64,000 nucleotides of DNA from Agromyces aurantiacus (lineage in GTDB: Bacteria; Actinomycetota; Actinomycetes; Actinomycetales; Microbacteriaceae). Of this stretch, positions 18,218-27,278 are shown piece after piece. Where the stretch lies: the NCBI RefSeq assembly GCF_016907355.1, contig NZ_JAFBBW010000001.1, positions 1,240,001 through 1,304,000 on the forward strand, given 5' to 3'. A program made the position numbers and the translations under genes. The notes beneath the pieces were generated by a model. That model worked only from the letters and a program-made list of their open reading frames with translations, searched no databases and was not told where the DNA came from. Each line of letters starts with the position of its first letter. The stretch's first letter is position 1.

Positions 18218-19051
18218 TCACCCGGCGGCGTCGAGGATCACGTCCGTGACCTCGCCCGGGTGGCTCATCATCACGACGTGGGAGCTGTCGATCTCGACCG
18301 TCGTGGATCCGGCGCGCTCGGCCATGGCGCGCTCGGCCTCCGGCGGGATGGTGTGGTCCTGCGAGGCCACGACGAACCAGCTCGGGATCGCCTTCCACGC
18401 GGGGACGCCCGACGGCGTGAACAGGGCCTGCAGTGCGGCCGGGCGCTGCGACGCCGCCATCACCGCGGTCTGCTTCTTCGGCAGGTCGGCCGCGAACAGC
18501 TCTCGGAAGTAGGCGGGGTCGATGTAGCCGTCGGCATCGCCCTCGGGTGCGCCCGGATACGGCCTCACCACGATGTGGTCGGCGAGGTCGGTGTGCCCGC
18601 CGCCGAGCGCGTTCGCATCGACGAGCCGCTCGCCCTCGTCGAGCGCGTAGGCGGCGACGTAGACGAGCGCCTCGACGTTCGCCATCCCGGTCGCGGCGTT
18701 CGTGATGACCGCGCCGCCGTACGAGTGGCCGACGAGCACGATCGGGCCCTCGATGCTCTCGAGGATGGATCGCACATACGCGGCATCCGTGTGCAGCCCG
18801 CGCAGCGGGTTGGAGGCGGCGAGCACCGTGTAGCCCTGCTTCTGCAGCCGCTCGGTCACGTCGTTCCACCCCGACGCATCGGCGAAGGCGCCGTGGACGA
18901 GCACGATGGTGGGCTTCGGTTCGGACGGTGCGCGGGCGACATCCGCCGCCGCGGGGATCGCGACCGAGATCGCGGTCGCCGCAGCGGCGACCGTGGCGAC
19001 CACCGCGACGCGGAACGCGCGTCGTCGGTTTCCGGGGTTCGTAGCGTGCAT
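18218..19051 (-). CDS. secreted alpha/beta hydrolase
   Basis: A 277-residue hydrolase with an N-terminal signal region (RRRAFRVAVVATVAAAATAI, probable cleavage near AAADVA). The enzyme part has the oxyanion loop LVHGAFADASGW, nucleophile elbow GHSYGG (Ser110), acid in VASQDHTIPPE and His in SSHVVMMSHP. It resembles exported esterase/salicylate-esterase-like hydrolases of actinobacteria. ATG at 19051 is preceded by GAGGAGAGG, whereas the upstream candidates lack a site and would bury the signal peptide. Confidence 0.9.
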   Translation of the reverse strand: MHATNPGNRRRAFRVAVVATVAAAATAISVAIPAAADVARAPSEPKPTIVLVHGAFADASGWNDVTERLQKQGYTVLAASNPLRGLHTDAAYVRSILESIEGPIVLVGHSYGGAVITNAATGMANVEALVYVAAYALDEGERLVDANALGGGHTDLADHIVVRPYPGAPEGDADGYIDPAYFRELFAADLPKKQTAVMAASQRPAALQALFTPSGVPAWKAIPSWFVVASQDHTIPPEAERAMAERAGSTTVEIDSSHVVMMSHPGEVTDVILDAAG

Positions 19052-19222
19052 GAGGGGAACCTCTCCTCGCATTCGTGGACGGCGGGATGGCCCGGACGGG
19101 CGCGGCCGTCGACATCCACCCTCGCGTGAGTCGGCGGCGCACCGAACCACGTGCCGTGCGTAGTCACGCCGGACTGCTCTCGTCGATCCCCGCCGGCGAC
19201 GCGCCGAGCGGGCGCGCGGGCA

Positions 19223-20650
19223 TCACGCCGCCCGGTCTTCACGCAGTTCGAACCGCGCCCGGCCGCCGAGGCGGGGCGCCTGGGCGGGGTCGATGTGCGG
19301 TGGCGGGATGAACCAGATCTCGCGCGGTCCGGGCCGGATCTGCCAGCCGTCGCGGTGGATCATGTGGTGGCAGAAGGAGCACAGGAGGACTCCGTTGGCG
19401 AGGTCGGTCGGGCCGGCGTCGCGTTCCCACCAGTCGATGTGGTGGGCCTCGACGTAGCCGATGTTCTGCCCGCAGGAGGCGCAGCCGCCGTCGCGCTCGC
19501 CGAGGGCGAGCCGTTGCGCCTTCGTGAAGAGGCGCGCGGCTCGTCCGAGGTCGAGCGGCAGGCTCTCGCCGCCGAGGACGGCGGGCACGAGTTCGGCGTC
19601 GGCGGCCATGCGGCGGGCGGTTGCCGCTGAGATCGGCTGGTCGAGTCCGTCGATGCGCGCGTGCCCGAGCCCGCTAACGAGTGCGTCGAGGTCGATGCGC
19701 ACGACCACGGTGGTTCTTGCGAGCGGTGTCGCTGACTGGGTGCAGCCGAGCGTGTGGCGGGCGAGCGCGGCGAGCGCGTCGGCCTGGATCTGCGGAATCG
19801 TACGGAGGTCGTCGATGACCGGGCGTGGTTCCCCGCCGCCCGCAGCTCCGCGCGGTTCGCGTCGGCGCAGCGCGTCGCCGACGAGTGCCTCGATCGCGGC
19901 CTTCACGGCAGCGGCGCTTTCGGGGTCGAGGCGGGCGTGCAGGTGCACCATGCCGCGAGCATCCTCGCGCATGGTCAGCGAGCGCTCCATCCGGAGCTCG
20001 TCTTCGCGGGGCTCGACGCCGTCGGGATCGAGCCGCGCCTCGGCCTCGCGCACCCCGCGCAGCAGCGTCTCGAGCGGTACCCGCTCGGCCAGCTCGACCA
20101 GCGCAGACTCGACGACCCGGGCACGGCCTGCGTCGGATCGCATCGAGGTCCGGTCGAGCATCGCGGTGATCGCCGATGCCGCCTCGACGCTGATGGCGGC
20201 CGACCCGAGCGCCTCCCCGACGTGAGGATGCGGGGACGGCAGTCGCTCTCCGGTGAAGCTCTGACGTTCGGCGGTCGCGGTACCGACTGCGATAAGCCTG
20301 CGTGCGTCTCCGAGCGAACCTCCGGTGGCCGCTGCGACGAGGCGGGCCGGGTTCTGGAACCCCTGCGCCTTCGCGAGCCCCGTGTCGCCGAATGCCGGCC
20401 CCGACCGCTTCGACACCTCGGCGGCGACCCTCGACAGCAGCGCATCGACATCGCGCCGCACGCGCGCGAGCGCCGCGGTGGCCTGCATGAGCCCGGTGTC
20501 GCTCAGCTGCTCGACCTCGACCTGCGCGCCCCCGCGCACGGCGCTCCACGCAGGCGACCCGCCGGCCCATGCCTCGCCCAGCGCTGCGACATCACGTCGC
20601 AGTGCCGCGAGCGCACCTGGCGGATGCTGCGGGTTCGGTGGCTGTTCCAT
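19223..20650 (-). CDS. DUF222 / 13E12-type HNH endonuclease, copy A
   Basis: A 475-residue protein with an N-terminal DUF222 helical region and a C-terminal HNH nuclease domain: CASCGQNIGYVEAHHIDWWE, then NGVLLCSFCHHMIHRDGW, which holds two Cys pairs and the HH...N...H catalytic pattern. Its last 200 or so residues are nearly identical to copy B at 33314-34753, while the N-terminal halves differ widely. ATG at 20650 has AGGA seven bases upstream, conserved in copy B. Members of this family are multicopy in actinobacteria; the role is uncertain. Confidence 0.9.
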   Translation of the reverse strand: MEQPPNPQHPPGALAALRRDVAALGEAWAGGSPAWSAVRGGAQVEVEQLSDTGLMQATAALARVRRDVDALLSRVAAEVSKRSGPAFGDTGLAKAQGFQNPARLVAAATGGSLGDARRLIAVGTATAERQSFTGERLPSPHPHVGEALGSAAISVEAASAITAMLDRTSMRSDAGRARVVESALVELAERVPLETLLRGVREAEARLDPDGVEPREDELRMERSLTMREDARGMVHLHARLDPESAAAVKAAIEALVGDALRRREPRGAAGGGEPRPVIDDLRTIPQIQADALAALARHTLGCTQSATPLARTTVVVRIDLDALVSGLGHARIDGLDQPISAATARRMAADAELVPAVLGGESLPLDLGRAARLFTKAQRLALGERDGGCASCGQNIGYVEAHHIDWWERDAGPTDLANGVLLCSFCHHMIHRDGWQIRPGPREIWFIPPPHIDPAQAPRLGGRARFELREDRAA

Positions 20651-20717
20651 GCTTCGATCCTGCACCTACCCACCGACATTCGATCGTGCCGAAAACCATT
20701 GCTGACCGGCATCTTTA

Positions 20718-20751
20718 CCTGTGGCGAACTCAGCCATTCCGCAGCCTGTGG
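20718..20751. promoter_or_regulatory. direct repeat upstream of HNH copy A
   Basis: CCTGTGG occurs at 20718 and again 27 bases later, 68 to 101 bases upstream of the HNH start. Copy B has the same pair with the same 27-base step at 34821, so the arrangement is conserved and may be a regulator site. Confidence 0.5.
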
Positions 20752-20885
20752 AGGACACGTCGCGGTGCCGCAGGCGAGCGACCTTCTGAATGGCGGCGCG
20801 CCACGCCGACACGATTTCCGGTGGTCCGACCCCCAGGCCGTCCCTAGAGTGGACCTCAGCCCGAGCCTCACGGAATGAGGTCGAC

Positions 20886-22172
20886 ATGCCGAGCATCCGC
20901 CGCACCGCCCTTCCGAGCCTCGCGCTCAGCGCGCTCGTCCTCGCCGGGTTCACCGGCTGCTCGGGCACCTCGGCGGACGCCCCATCGTCCGAGACGGCGC
21001 CCGCCGCGGCATCCGATGGTCGTCTCACCGTCGTCGAGGACGGCCTCGGGGCCGAACTCGGTGGCGAGCTCGAGGCTGCGGCGTCGGAGGCGTTCGCGGG
21101 CATCAGTGCGCCCGGCGCCGTGATGGCCGTGCGCACGCCCGAGGGCACGTGGGCTGCGACGGTGGGCTTCGAGGACTGGGATGAGACGACGCCGATGTCC
21201 GCCGACGTCAACCATCGGGTCGGCAGCGTGACCAAGACCTTCACCATCACGGTGCTCATGCAACTGGCCGACGAGGGGCTGCTCTCGCTCGACGACCCGA
21301 TCGAGCAGTACGTGCCCGGCATGCCGAACGGCGACGCGACGCTCTTCGAGCTCGGTGCCATGCGCAGCGGCATCCCGTCGTACACGTTCAACCCGGAGTT
21401 CGAGCAGCGCCTGTTCGACGACCCGAACTCCGTCTGGACCCCCGAGGAGCTCGTCGGCCTCGTGCGGGGCGAGCCGCCGATGTTCGCGCCGGGCACCATG
21501 ACCTTCTACTCCAACACCAACACCGTGCTGCTCGGCATGGTCATCGAGCAGGTCACGGGCCGGCCGATCGACGAGGTGCTGCAGGAGCGCATCTTCGAGC
21601 CGCTCGGGCTCGACCGCACGATCTTCCCGACGGATGCCTCGTTCCCCGACCCGCACGCCCACGGGTACACGCTCCAGGGCGTCGACGACGGCGTGCCCGT
21701 CGAGACGACCGACTGGAACCCGTCGTGGGGGTGGACGGCCGGCTCGATCATCTCCGACCTCGACGACATGCTCACCTGGAGCGAGGCGCTCGCGACGGGC
21801 GACGGCCTCCTGCCGGCCGACCTGCAGCAGCAGCGCATCGACTCGTTCGACTTCTCCATCCCCGTGTACACCGGCGAGGGCAGCAGTGCGCCGCAGAGCC
21901 CCGCTCGGGCCTACGGACTCGGCATGGGACTGGCGCTCGGCTGGTACGGCCACGACGGCACGATGCCCGGGTTCAACACCGTGCTGCAGCACCACCTCGA
22001 GTCGGGCACCACGGTCATCGTCCTGGCGAACAGCGACATCAAGTCGGGGGAGTGCCCGGACGGCACGGGAACCGTGCCCGACGGACGTGCGAGCGGACCG
22101 TGCTCCGACCCGGCGGTCTTCATCGGCAACGCGCTCGCCGCAGCGGTGGGGCATCCGCTCGTCGAGCAGTGA
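20886..22172 (+). CDS. serine hydrolase lipoprotein, beta-lactamase class C / DD-peptidase family
   Basis: A 428-residue exported protein with a lipoprotein signal (ALVLAGFTGC). The class C/penicillin-binding fold shows SxxK as SVTK, the YxN motif as YSN (in FYSNTNTVLLG) and HxG as HDG near the C-terminus (GWYGHDGTMPGF). Such enzymes act as D-alanyl-D-alanine carboxypeptidases, esterases or beta-lactamases; which applies cannot be read here. ATG at 20886 follows GAGG. It is divergent from HNH copy A and converges with the EamA transporter gene. Confidence 0.92.
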   Translation: MPSIRRTALPSLALSALVLAGFTGCSGTSADAPSSETAPAAASDGRLTVVEDGLGAELGGELEAAASEAFAGISAPGAVMAVRTPEGTWAATVGFEDWDETTPMSADVNHRVGSVTKTFTITVLMQLADEGLLSLDDPIEQYVPGMPNGDATLFELGAMRSGIPSYTFNPEFEQRLFDDPNSVWTPEELVGLVRGEPPMFAPGTMTFYSNTNTVLLGMVIEQVTGRPIDEVLQERIFEPLGLDRTIFPTDASFPDPHAHGYTLQGVDDGVPVETTDWNPSWGWTAGSIISDLDDMLTWSEALATGDGLLPADLQQQRIDSFDFSIPVYTGEGSSAPQSPARAYGLGMGLALGWYGHDGTMPGFNTVLQHHLESGTTVIVLANSDIKSGECPDGTGTVPDGRASGPCSDPAVFIGNALAAAVGHPLVEQ

Positions 22173-22215
22173 CGGGCCGCTGCCGCCCGAGGTCACCAAG
22201 GGCGGCCGGCTCGCG

Positions 22216-23223
22216 TCACTTCGACCGCGGCACGGTCTCCTGCAGGCCGGATGCCTCGGATGCCTCGGATGCCCCGGATGCCTGGGCCTGGGATGCCTGT
22301 GCCTCGGATGTCTCGGATGTCGCGCCCGCCGCGCCCGCCACCCGCGCCGCCTTCCGCCGCGCCGGCGCGTTCGCCACGAACACCCCCGCGACGAGCACCG
22401 CCCCGCCGACCGTCTCCCACACGTTCGGCACCTGTCCGAGCAGCAGGGCCGCCGACGCCATCGCGACGACCGGCGCGAGCAGCACCCACGGCACGACCGA
22501 CGCCGACCGGTTGCGGGCGAGCAGCCCGTTGAAGATCGCGTAGCCGACGAGGGTGCACAGGCCCGCGGTGTAGAGCGTCGAGAGCGCGGGGCGCCATCCG
22601 AATGCGGCGATGCCGGCGGCGATGGCGTCGGGTCCCTCGATGAGCGCCGACAGCCCGAGTGCGGGCAGCGGCACGACGAGCGACGACCACACCGTGAGCG
22701 AGAGCGCGCCGAACCGCCGAGCGGGCGCGACCGGCCCGGCCCGTCGTGCCACCACGTTGCCGATCGCCCACGAGAGCGCGGCGAGCAGGCACAGCACGAC
22801 CGCGAGCGCGGGGGCGTCGCCGCCGCGACCGAACGCCACGATGCCGAGCCCCACCGTCCCGAGCAGCACGCCCGCGACCTGCAGGCGCGTGGGCCGCTCG
22901 CGCAGCGCGAGCGCGGCGACGAGGATGGTGAGCACGACCTGCGCCTGGAGCAGCAGTGCGGCGATGCCGGGCTGCAGTCCGAGCGCGATCGACGTGTAGA
23001 GCAGCGCGAACTGGCCGAGGCTCATGAAGAGGCCGACGCCGACGACGGTCTTCCAACTCGCGAGCGGCCGCGGCACGACGACGACGGCAAGGGCGACGAC
23101 CGCGAACCGGATGGCGACGAAGAACAGCGGCGGGATGCCATCCATGCCCCAGTCGATGACGACGAAGTTGAAGCCCCACATCGTCGCCACCAGCGCGGCC
23201 AGCAGCATGTCGCGTCTCGTCAT
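22216..23223 (-). CDS. EamA/DMT superfamily transporter
   Basis: A 335-residue membrane protein with about ten transmembrane segments in two EamA repeats (for example MWGFNFVVIDWGMDGIPPLF in the first and NGLLARNRSASVVPWVLLAP in the second), typical of drug/metabolite or amino-acid exporters. The C-terminal 40 residues are a low-complexity Ser/Glu/Ala/Gln tail encoded by 9-base repeats. It is divergent from a LysR gene 72 bases away, which probably controls it. Confidence 0.9.
   Translation of the reverse strand: MTRRDMLLAALVATMWGFNFVVIDWGMDGIPPLFFVAIRFAVVALAVVVVPRPLASWKTVVGVGLFMSLGQFALLYTSIALGLQPGIAALLLQAQVVLTILVAALALRERPTRLQVAGVLLGTVGLGIVAFGRGGDAPALAVVLCLLAALSWAIGNVVARRAGPVAPARRFGALSLTVWSSLVVPLPALGLSALIEGPDAIAAGIAAFGWRPALSTLYTAGLCTLVGYAIFNGLLARNRSASVVPWVLLAPVVAMASAALLLGQVPNVWETVGGAVLVAGVFVANAPARRKAARVAGAAGATSETSEAQASQAQASGASEASEASGLQETVPRSK
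22249..22323. repeat. GGATGCCTC minisatellite encoding the transporter tail
   Basis: Seven or eight variants of a 9-base unit, GGATGCCTC, follow one another, read on the opposite strand as Ser-Glu-Ala/Ala-Ser-Gln repeats in the cytoplasmic tail of the EamA transporter. It is an in-frame expandable repeat. Confidence 0.85.
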
Positions 23224-23295
23224 GGGTCAAGGGTGGCCCGCGGCATCCGGAATCACCAGCGACCATTTCTGCTCTTGAATCGGTAGCATCGCTGC

Positions 23296-24237
23296 ATGAT
23301 CGATCTCGAAGCGGTCGTCGCGCTCCGCGCGGTGGCGACGAACGGCAGTGTCGCTGCGGCGGCGGATGCGCTCGGGTTCACGCCGTCGGCGGTGTCGCAG
23401 CAGATCAAGCGCCTCGAGCGCGGCACGCGGGTCGCGCTGCTCGAACGGGCGGGTCGTGGTGTCGTGTTGACGGATGCCGGGCGCCAGCTGGTCACGTCGT
23501 CGGCGACGGTGCTCGCCGACCTCGAGCGCATCGAGGCCGACCTGCATTCCGCGGGCCGGGCGCCGGGGGCGGATGGCGCAGCCGCGCGCCGCATCACCGG
23601 CGAGGTGCGCATCGGCGCGTTCTCGACCGCGGTGCGGGGCCTGCTCGTCGACGTCCTGCCGCGGCTGCGGGAGGAGCATCCGGAGCTGCGGGTGCCGTTG
23701 CGCGAGAGCGAGCCGTGGGAGTCGATCGCGCTGGTCGCGTCGGGACAGCGCGATCTCGGCATCGTGCACCGGTGGGGCGGGGTCGCGCTCGCGATGCCCG
23801 ATCACCTCGTCGAGACCCCCCTGTACACGGATGTCGCCGACGTGATCCTGCGACGCGAGCACCCGCTCGCCGGACGCACCGAGCTGACCCCGGCCGACCT
23901 CGCCGAGGAGGAGTGGATCGCGACGTTCGACTCGACGATCTGCCGCCAGTGGCTGCGGCGTCTCTTCGACGGGGTCTCGAACGCGCCGCGGATCGTGCAC
24001 GAGTCGATGGAGTTCGAGAACCACCTGGAGCTCGTGCGCGCCGGCCTGGGAGTGGCGCTGGTGCCGCGGATGGGGCGCCCGCCGCTGCATCCCGATCTCG
24101 TCGCGGTGCCGACGGCGCGACCCGCATCGACCCGCGGGGTCTCGGCCGTGCACCGCCGCAGCCAGGCGGACTCGCCCGCGCTGCAGGCGGTCCTCGACGC
24201 GGTGCGGGCGTCGGTCGCCGGCCGCGACGCGGCCTGA
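23296..24237 (+). CDS. LysR family transcriptional regulator
   Basis: A 313-residue LysR regulator. The N-terminal winged helix (LEAVVALRAVATNGSVAAAA, GFTPSAVSQQIKRLE, DAGRQL) is followed by a substrate-binding domain (EVRIGAFSTAVRGLLVDVLP). ATG at 23296. Divergent from the EamA transporter gene with a 72-bp shared promoter gap, the usual arrangement for a LysR protein controlling an exporter. Ligand unknown. Confidence 0.93.
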   Translation: MIDLEAVVALRAVATNGSVAAAADALGFTPSAVSQQIKRLERGTRVALLERAGRGVVLTDAGRQLVTSSATVLADLERIEADLHSAGRAPGADGAAARRITGEVRIGAFSTAVRGLLVDVLPRLREEHPELRVPLRESEPWESIALVASGQRDLGIVHRWGGVALAMPDHLVETPLYTDVADVILRREHPLAGRTELTPADLAEEEWIATFDSTICRQWLRRLFDGVSNAPRIVHESMEFENHLELVRAGLGVALVPRMGRPPLHPDLVAVPTARPASTRGVSAVHRRSQADSPALQAVLDAVRASVAGRDAA

Positions 24238-24273
24238 CGCGCTGTTCGACCGCGACCGCGACCCCGCCTGGTT

Positions 24274-24996
24274 CTAGTGGGCGCCGTCCATGCCGGTGGC
24301 GTGCACGGAAGCTCCGTGGCATCCGGCTTGCTGCCAGTCGTAGGCGTCGCCGAGCGGCTGGTCGTCGGCGCCGAACATGGCCTCGTGCCATTCGGGCGTG
24401 CGGGCGTCATTGAACGTGTCGAGCTCGTCGATCACGGCCATCGTGTCGCCGGTCTCCCACGTCTGCCACATGGGGATGAACGCCGCCTTGAATCCCTTCT
24501 CGGCCATGCACACGGCGTCCAGGTGGTCCTGCATCAGGCCCACCTCGACATCGAGCGCCCATTCCTCGATGAACTCGGCCGAGGGCCTCGGGATCAGGTC
24601 GAGGTCGGAGGTCTCGTCGTAGACGGTGTACCCGCGGATGGTGGCGATGCCGCCGGGTTCCGGTGCGACGGCGTCCTCGACCGGGTCGTCGGTCGCACCG
24701 GATGCCGGTGCGGGCGCCGCGCTCGCAAGGGGATCGTTCGTCGTGGGCGTGGGAACCGCTGCGGTGTCGGGCCGCGCGGGCGCCGAGACATCCGGAGTCA
24801 CCGTGGACGCAGCAATCTCCTGGCCGTCTGCGTTGATCTCGGACATGGCCGCCGCGGTGAGCGCGGCACCGGTACCGATCGCCATGGCCGCTCCGACGGC
24901 GCCGACCACGAGTGCGATGCGGTGCCGCGGCGTCCGTCGCTCCTGTCGTCGTGCCTCGCGCGCTCGTTCGTCATCGAGCAGGTTCTGCAGGTTCAT
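24274..24996 (-). CDS. membrane-anchored hypothetical protein
   Basis: A 240-residue protein with a basic cytoplasmic N-terminus (ERAREARRQERRTPRHR), one transmembrane segment at about 28-52, a Pro/Ala/Thr-rich linker and an extracytoplasmic C-terminal domain with two Cys (DAVCMAEKGF, QQAGCHGASVH) that could form a disulfide. No family recognised. ATG at 24996 overlaps the stop of the preceding gene (ATGA). Third gene of a PadR-led operon. Confidence 0.8.
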   Translation of the reverse strand: MNLQNLLDDERAREARRQERRTPRHRIALVVGAVGAAMAIGTGAALTAAAMSEINADGQEIAASTVTPDVSAPARPDTAAVPTPTTNDPLASAAPAPASGATDDPVEDAVAPEPGGIATIRGYTVYDETSDLDLIPRPSAEFIEEWALDVEVGLMQDHLDAVCMAEKGFKAAFIPMWQTWETGDTMAVIDELDTFNDARTPEWHEAMFGADDQPLGDAYDWQQAGCHGASVHATGMDGAH

Positions 24997-25727
24997 CGGG
25001 GTTCCTCTCCGGCGGGTAGGGATGCCGTGGACGCGGCCGGGATCCGGCGCGCTGGAGTCGCCCATTGGGCGGTGGCAGCGAGGCAGATGATGGCGACGCC
25101 GATGCCGATGACGTAGGCGGCCGGTTCGAGCCAGGGCACTCCGATGATCACGACGAGTGCGGTCGCGCTGAGGTGGTACAGCGCCTCGACGCTCTGCGCG
25201 AAGATCAGCACACCGGTGACCGCGAGCATCGCCGAACCCCAGTGCCGCGTGCGTCGCGGCCCGAGCAGGGCGGTTGCGACGAGGGCGACCGAGCCCAGGG
25301 CGATCGTGAACGCGACGGCGTTCGGCACGAAGGCGATGTCGTCGATCATCTGCGCACGCACCTGGCGGGCGGCGATGAACGCGCCGACGGCGACCTGCAC
25401 GATGCCGATCATCACGACGGCAGCCGAGAGCAGCCCGTCCACGCGCGGCAGGCTCCACCGGATGCCCTCCCGACCGGAGAGTTGGGCGCGCCGCCAATCG
25501 AGGTCGGCCGGGATGCCGCGCAGCATCCTCGCTCGCATCGATCGTGCCGTGGCCCGCGGGCTGATGCCGGCCTCGGCCGCCCAGGTCGTGTGCTCGTGCA
25601 GGTCCGACAGGATCTCCTCCTGTCGCCTGCCAGCGACGGTCGGGTCGACGCCGCCCGTGTAGCGCAGTGTCCAGTGCAGCGTCGCCCGGGCGGCGCGTTC
25701 GACGACTCGCTCGTTCCGGCCGGTCAT
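24993..25727 (-). CDS. multi-pass membrane protein with permease-prefix-like N-terminus
   Basis: A 244-residue protein. Residues 1-85 form a helical cytoplasmic region (QEEILSDLHEHTTWAAEAGI, ATARSMRARML) like the HAAS/permease-prefix segments often encoded beside PadR regulators. Four or five transmembrane segments follow (SAAVVMIGIVQVAVGAFIAA, AVAFTIALGSVALVATALLG and others). ATG at 25727 overlaps the PadR stop codon. Role unknown; probably regulated by, or signalling with, its PadR partner. Confidence 0.82.
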   Translation of the reverse strand: MTGRNERVVERAARATLHWTLRYTGGVDPTVAGRRQEEILSDLHEHTTWAAEAGISPRATARSMRARMLRGIPADLDWRRAQLSGREGIRWSLPRVDGLLSAAVVMIGIVQVAVGAFIAARQVRAQMIDDIAFVPNAVAFTIALGSVALVATALLGPRRTRHWGSAMLAVTGVLIFAQSVEALYHLSATALVVIIGVPWLEPAAYVIGIGVAIICLAATAQWATPARRIPAASTASLPAGEEPR

Positions 25728-26071
25728 GCGAGCGCCTCGCCGGTCACGGTGCCGCGCTGCTCGGCTCGGACGGCCGCACGAAACGCCGCCTCGCCGGCCC
25801 CGGTCACCTGGTAGAGGCGGCGGCGCGGGCGGCCCTCGGCCTCGGCCGACTCGGGTGCCTCCCACTCCGATTCCAGCAACCCCGCGGCTTCCATGCGGTT
25901 CAGTGCGCGATACAGCGCGCCTTGCGACACCAACGCGGAGCCGTCGCGTTCGGCGAGCGTGCGGGCGAGCGCGAACCCGAAGAACGATCCCTCGCGCGGC
26001 TGGATGGTGAGGCCCGCATCGAGGATCGCGAGCTCGATCGGCAGGAGCACGCCTGGGCGTCGTCGTGGCAT
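25724..26071 (-). CDS. PadR family transcriptional regulator
   Basis: A 115-residue PadR protein consisting of little more than the winged helix (LPIELAILDAGL, SALVSQGALYRALNRMEAAG, RRRLYQVTGAGEAAFRAAV). ATG at 26071 is preferred over ATG at 26089 because the latter lies inside a perfect palindrome that looks like the autoregulatory operator. No Shine-Dalgarno site precedes either start, so the mRNA may be leaderless. First gene of a three-gene operon with 4-nt overlaps. Confidence 0.88.
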   Translation of the reverse strand: MPRRRPGVLLPIELAILDAGLTIQPREGSFFGFALARTLAERDGSALVSQGALYRALNRMEAAGLLESEWEAPESAEAEGRPRRRLYQVTGAGEAAFRAAVRAEQRGTVTGEALA

Positions 26072-26081
26072 GGATGCGACT

Positions 26082-26101
26082 ATACGCATCTATGTGCGTA
26101 T
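26082..26101. promoter_or_regulatory. perfect palindrome, probable PadR operator
   Basis: ATACGCA-TCTATG-TGCGTAT, with perfect 7-base arms, lies 11 bases upstream of the chosen PadR start in an AT-rich pocket and would overlap the core promoter. Autoregulation is the simplest reading. Confidence 0.65.
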
Positions 26102-26158
26102 TAATCCATAGCGTTCGGGAATTCGGAGCTTCGAGGGGCCTGAAGCGCGGTGGGGGAG

Positions 26159-26629
26159 CTACCCGATCTCCGCGGCGCCCGTCAGTCGGTCCTGCAAGAT
26201 CGCCGCTCGCGACAACTGCACGCTGCGCGCCTGGCCCGCCGCGAAGCGCAGGAGTCCGAACGGAGCCCGCAGGTCGAGCTCGTCGACGACGTGCGAGCCG
26301 GCGCCGCTGGCGATGATGTCGAAGCGGTAGCCCATGCGCACCCAGCCGGGGCTGCGCACGTCGCCGCCGACGCTCAGACGGGTCGGATCGCCGTCATCGC
26401 GGCGCAGCGTCACGCGGATGCGGTTGTCGAGGTGACGGCCGAACGGCAGCGGGAAGCGCTCGACCGCGGTGTACCGCGTGATGCCAGCGTCATCCGCGTC
26501 GGCGATGTCGCGCACCTCGACGACCAGCGGCGACAGGCCGACGTAGTTGCGGGGCTCAGTGAGGTGGCCGGCGACGACGTCGGGCTCGGCGGCGAGGTCG
26601 AACTCGTGGCGGATGATACGGCGGGGCAT
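26159..26629 (-). CDS. SRPBCC (polyketide cyclase/START-like) protein
   Basis: A 156-residue SRPBCC-fold protein that would form a hydrophobic ligand pocket. Family features are the N-terminal beta strand and helices (EFDLAAEPDVVAGHLTEPRN), PLVVEVRDI, and the C-terminal helix beginning APFGLLRF. ATG at 26629 follows GAGGAGG. It is divergent from the XRE/nucleotidyltransferase pair. Ligand and pathway unknown. Confidence 0.82.
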   Translation of the reverse strand: MPRRIIRHEFDLAAEPDVVAGHLTEPRNYVGLSPLVVEVRDIADADDAGITRYTAVERFPLPFGRHLDNRIRVTLRRDDGDPTRLSVGGDVRSPGWVRMGYRFDIIASGAGSHVVDELDLRAPFGLLRFAAGQARSVQLSRAAILQDRLTGAAEIG

Positions 26630-26699
26630 GTGCGCTGCACCTCCTCTTGGCCTCTTGAACGAGGTATCATATTGTTTACCGAATCATAGAGGGTGAAAA

Positions 26700-27278
26700 A
26701 TGACGGACATTGCCACGCTCGTCCGTTCGGCGCGTCGATCCCGCCGCTTCTCCCAGCGAGAGCTCGCGCGACGCGCCGGACTGTCGCAGAGTCGCGTCGC
26801 GATCGCCGAGAACGCACACGAGGATCCGCGATTCGATACCGCGAGCCGGCTCCTCGCCGGGGCGGGTCACCGGCTCTACGCGGCGGCGACCACGCGCGAC
26901 GATGTCGCGACGATCGCCGCCGACATCAGGTACGCGCTCGCACGTGACGACCGGGGGCTGGCATTCCGGTTCTTCATTCAGATGAATGACCATCTGGTAG
27001 CGGAGCGTGGGCTGCTCCGCGGCATCCTCGCGATCACCGAGCCAGAGTCGACCGGTTCGAAGACGTGGGACGCCGCGATCGCAGCGCTGGTCGACTACCG
27101 GCTGAGCCAAGAGGGCGTGCCTGCTCCGACCTGGACCAGCGCGGCCACCCGGCACCTCGAGCGCGCGCGGCCCCTGGCCGTCGACCCCGCCGACCCGGTT
27201 CCACCGCGGGCGGAGGTCCCGGCCGAGTTCCTCGATCACGGTGTGTTGGTCTGGCGCGACTCCTTGGAGAGCGTGTGA
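26700..27278 (+). CDS. XRE-type helix-turn-helix protein, probable antitoxin
   Basis: A 192-residue protein. An N-terminal Cro/C1 helix-turn-helix (RRFSQRELARRAGLSQSRVA, FDTASRLLAGAGHRLY) is joined to an alpha-helical C-terminal region. It overlaps the nucleotidyltransferase gene by one base (TGATG). HTH plus DUF6036/AbiEii-like nucleotidyltransferase pairs are regarded as type IV-like toxin-antitoxin modules; here that is inference from architecture. The promoter region (26650-26695) is markedly AT-rich against the surrounding sequence. Confidence 0.82.
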   Translation: MTDIATLVRSARRSRRFSQRELARRAGLSQSRVAIAENAHEDPRFDTASRLLAGAGHRLYAAATTRDDVATIAADIRYALARDDRGLAFRFFIQMNDHLVAERGLLRGILAITEPESTGSKTWDAAIAALVDYRLSQEGVPAPTWTSAATRHLERARPLAVDPADPVPPRAEVPAEFLDHGVLVWRDSLESV

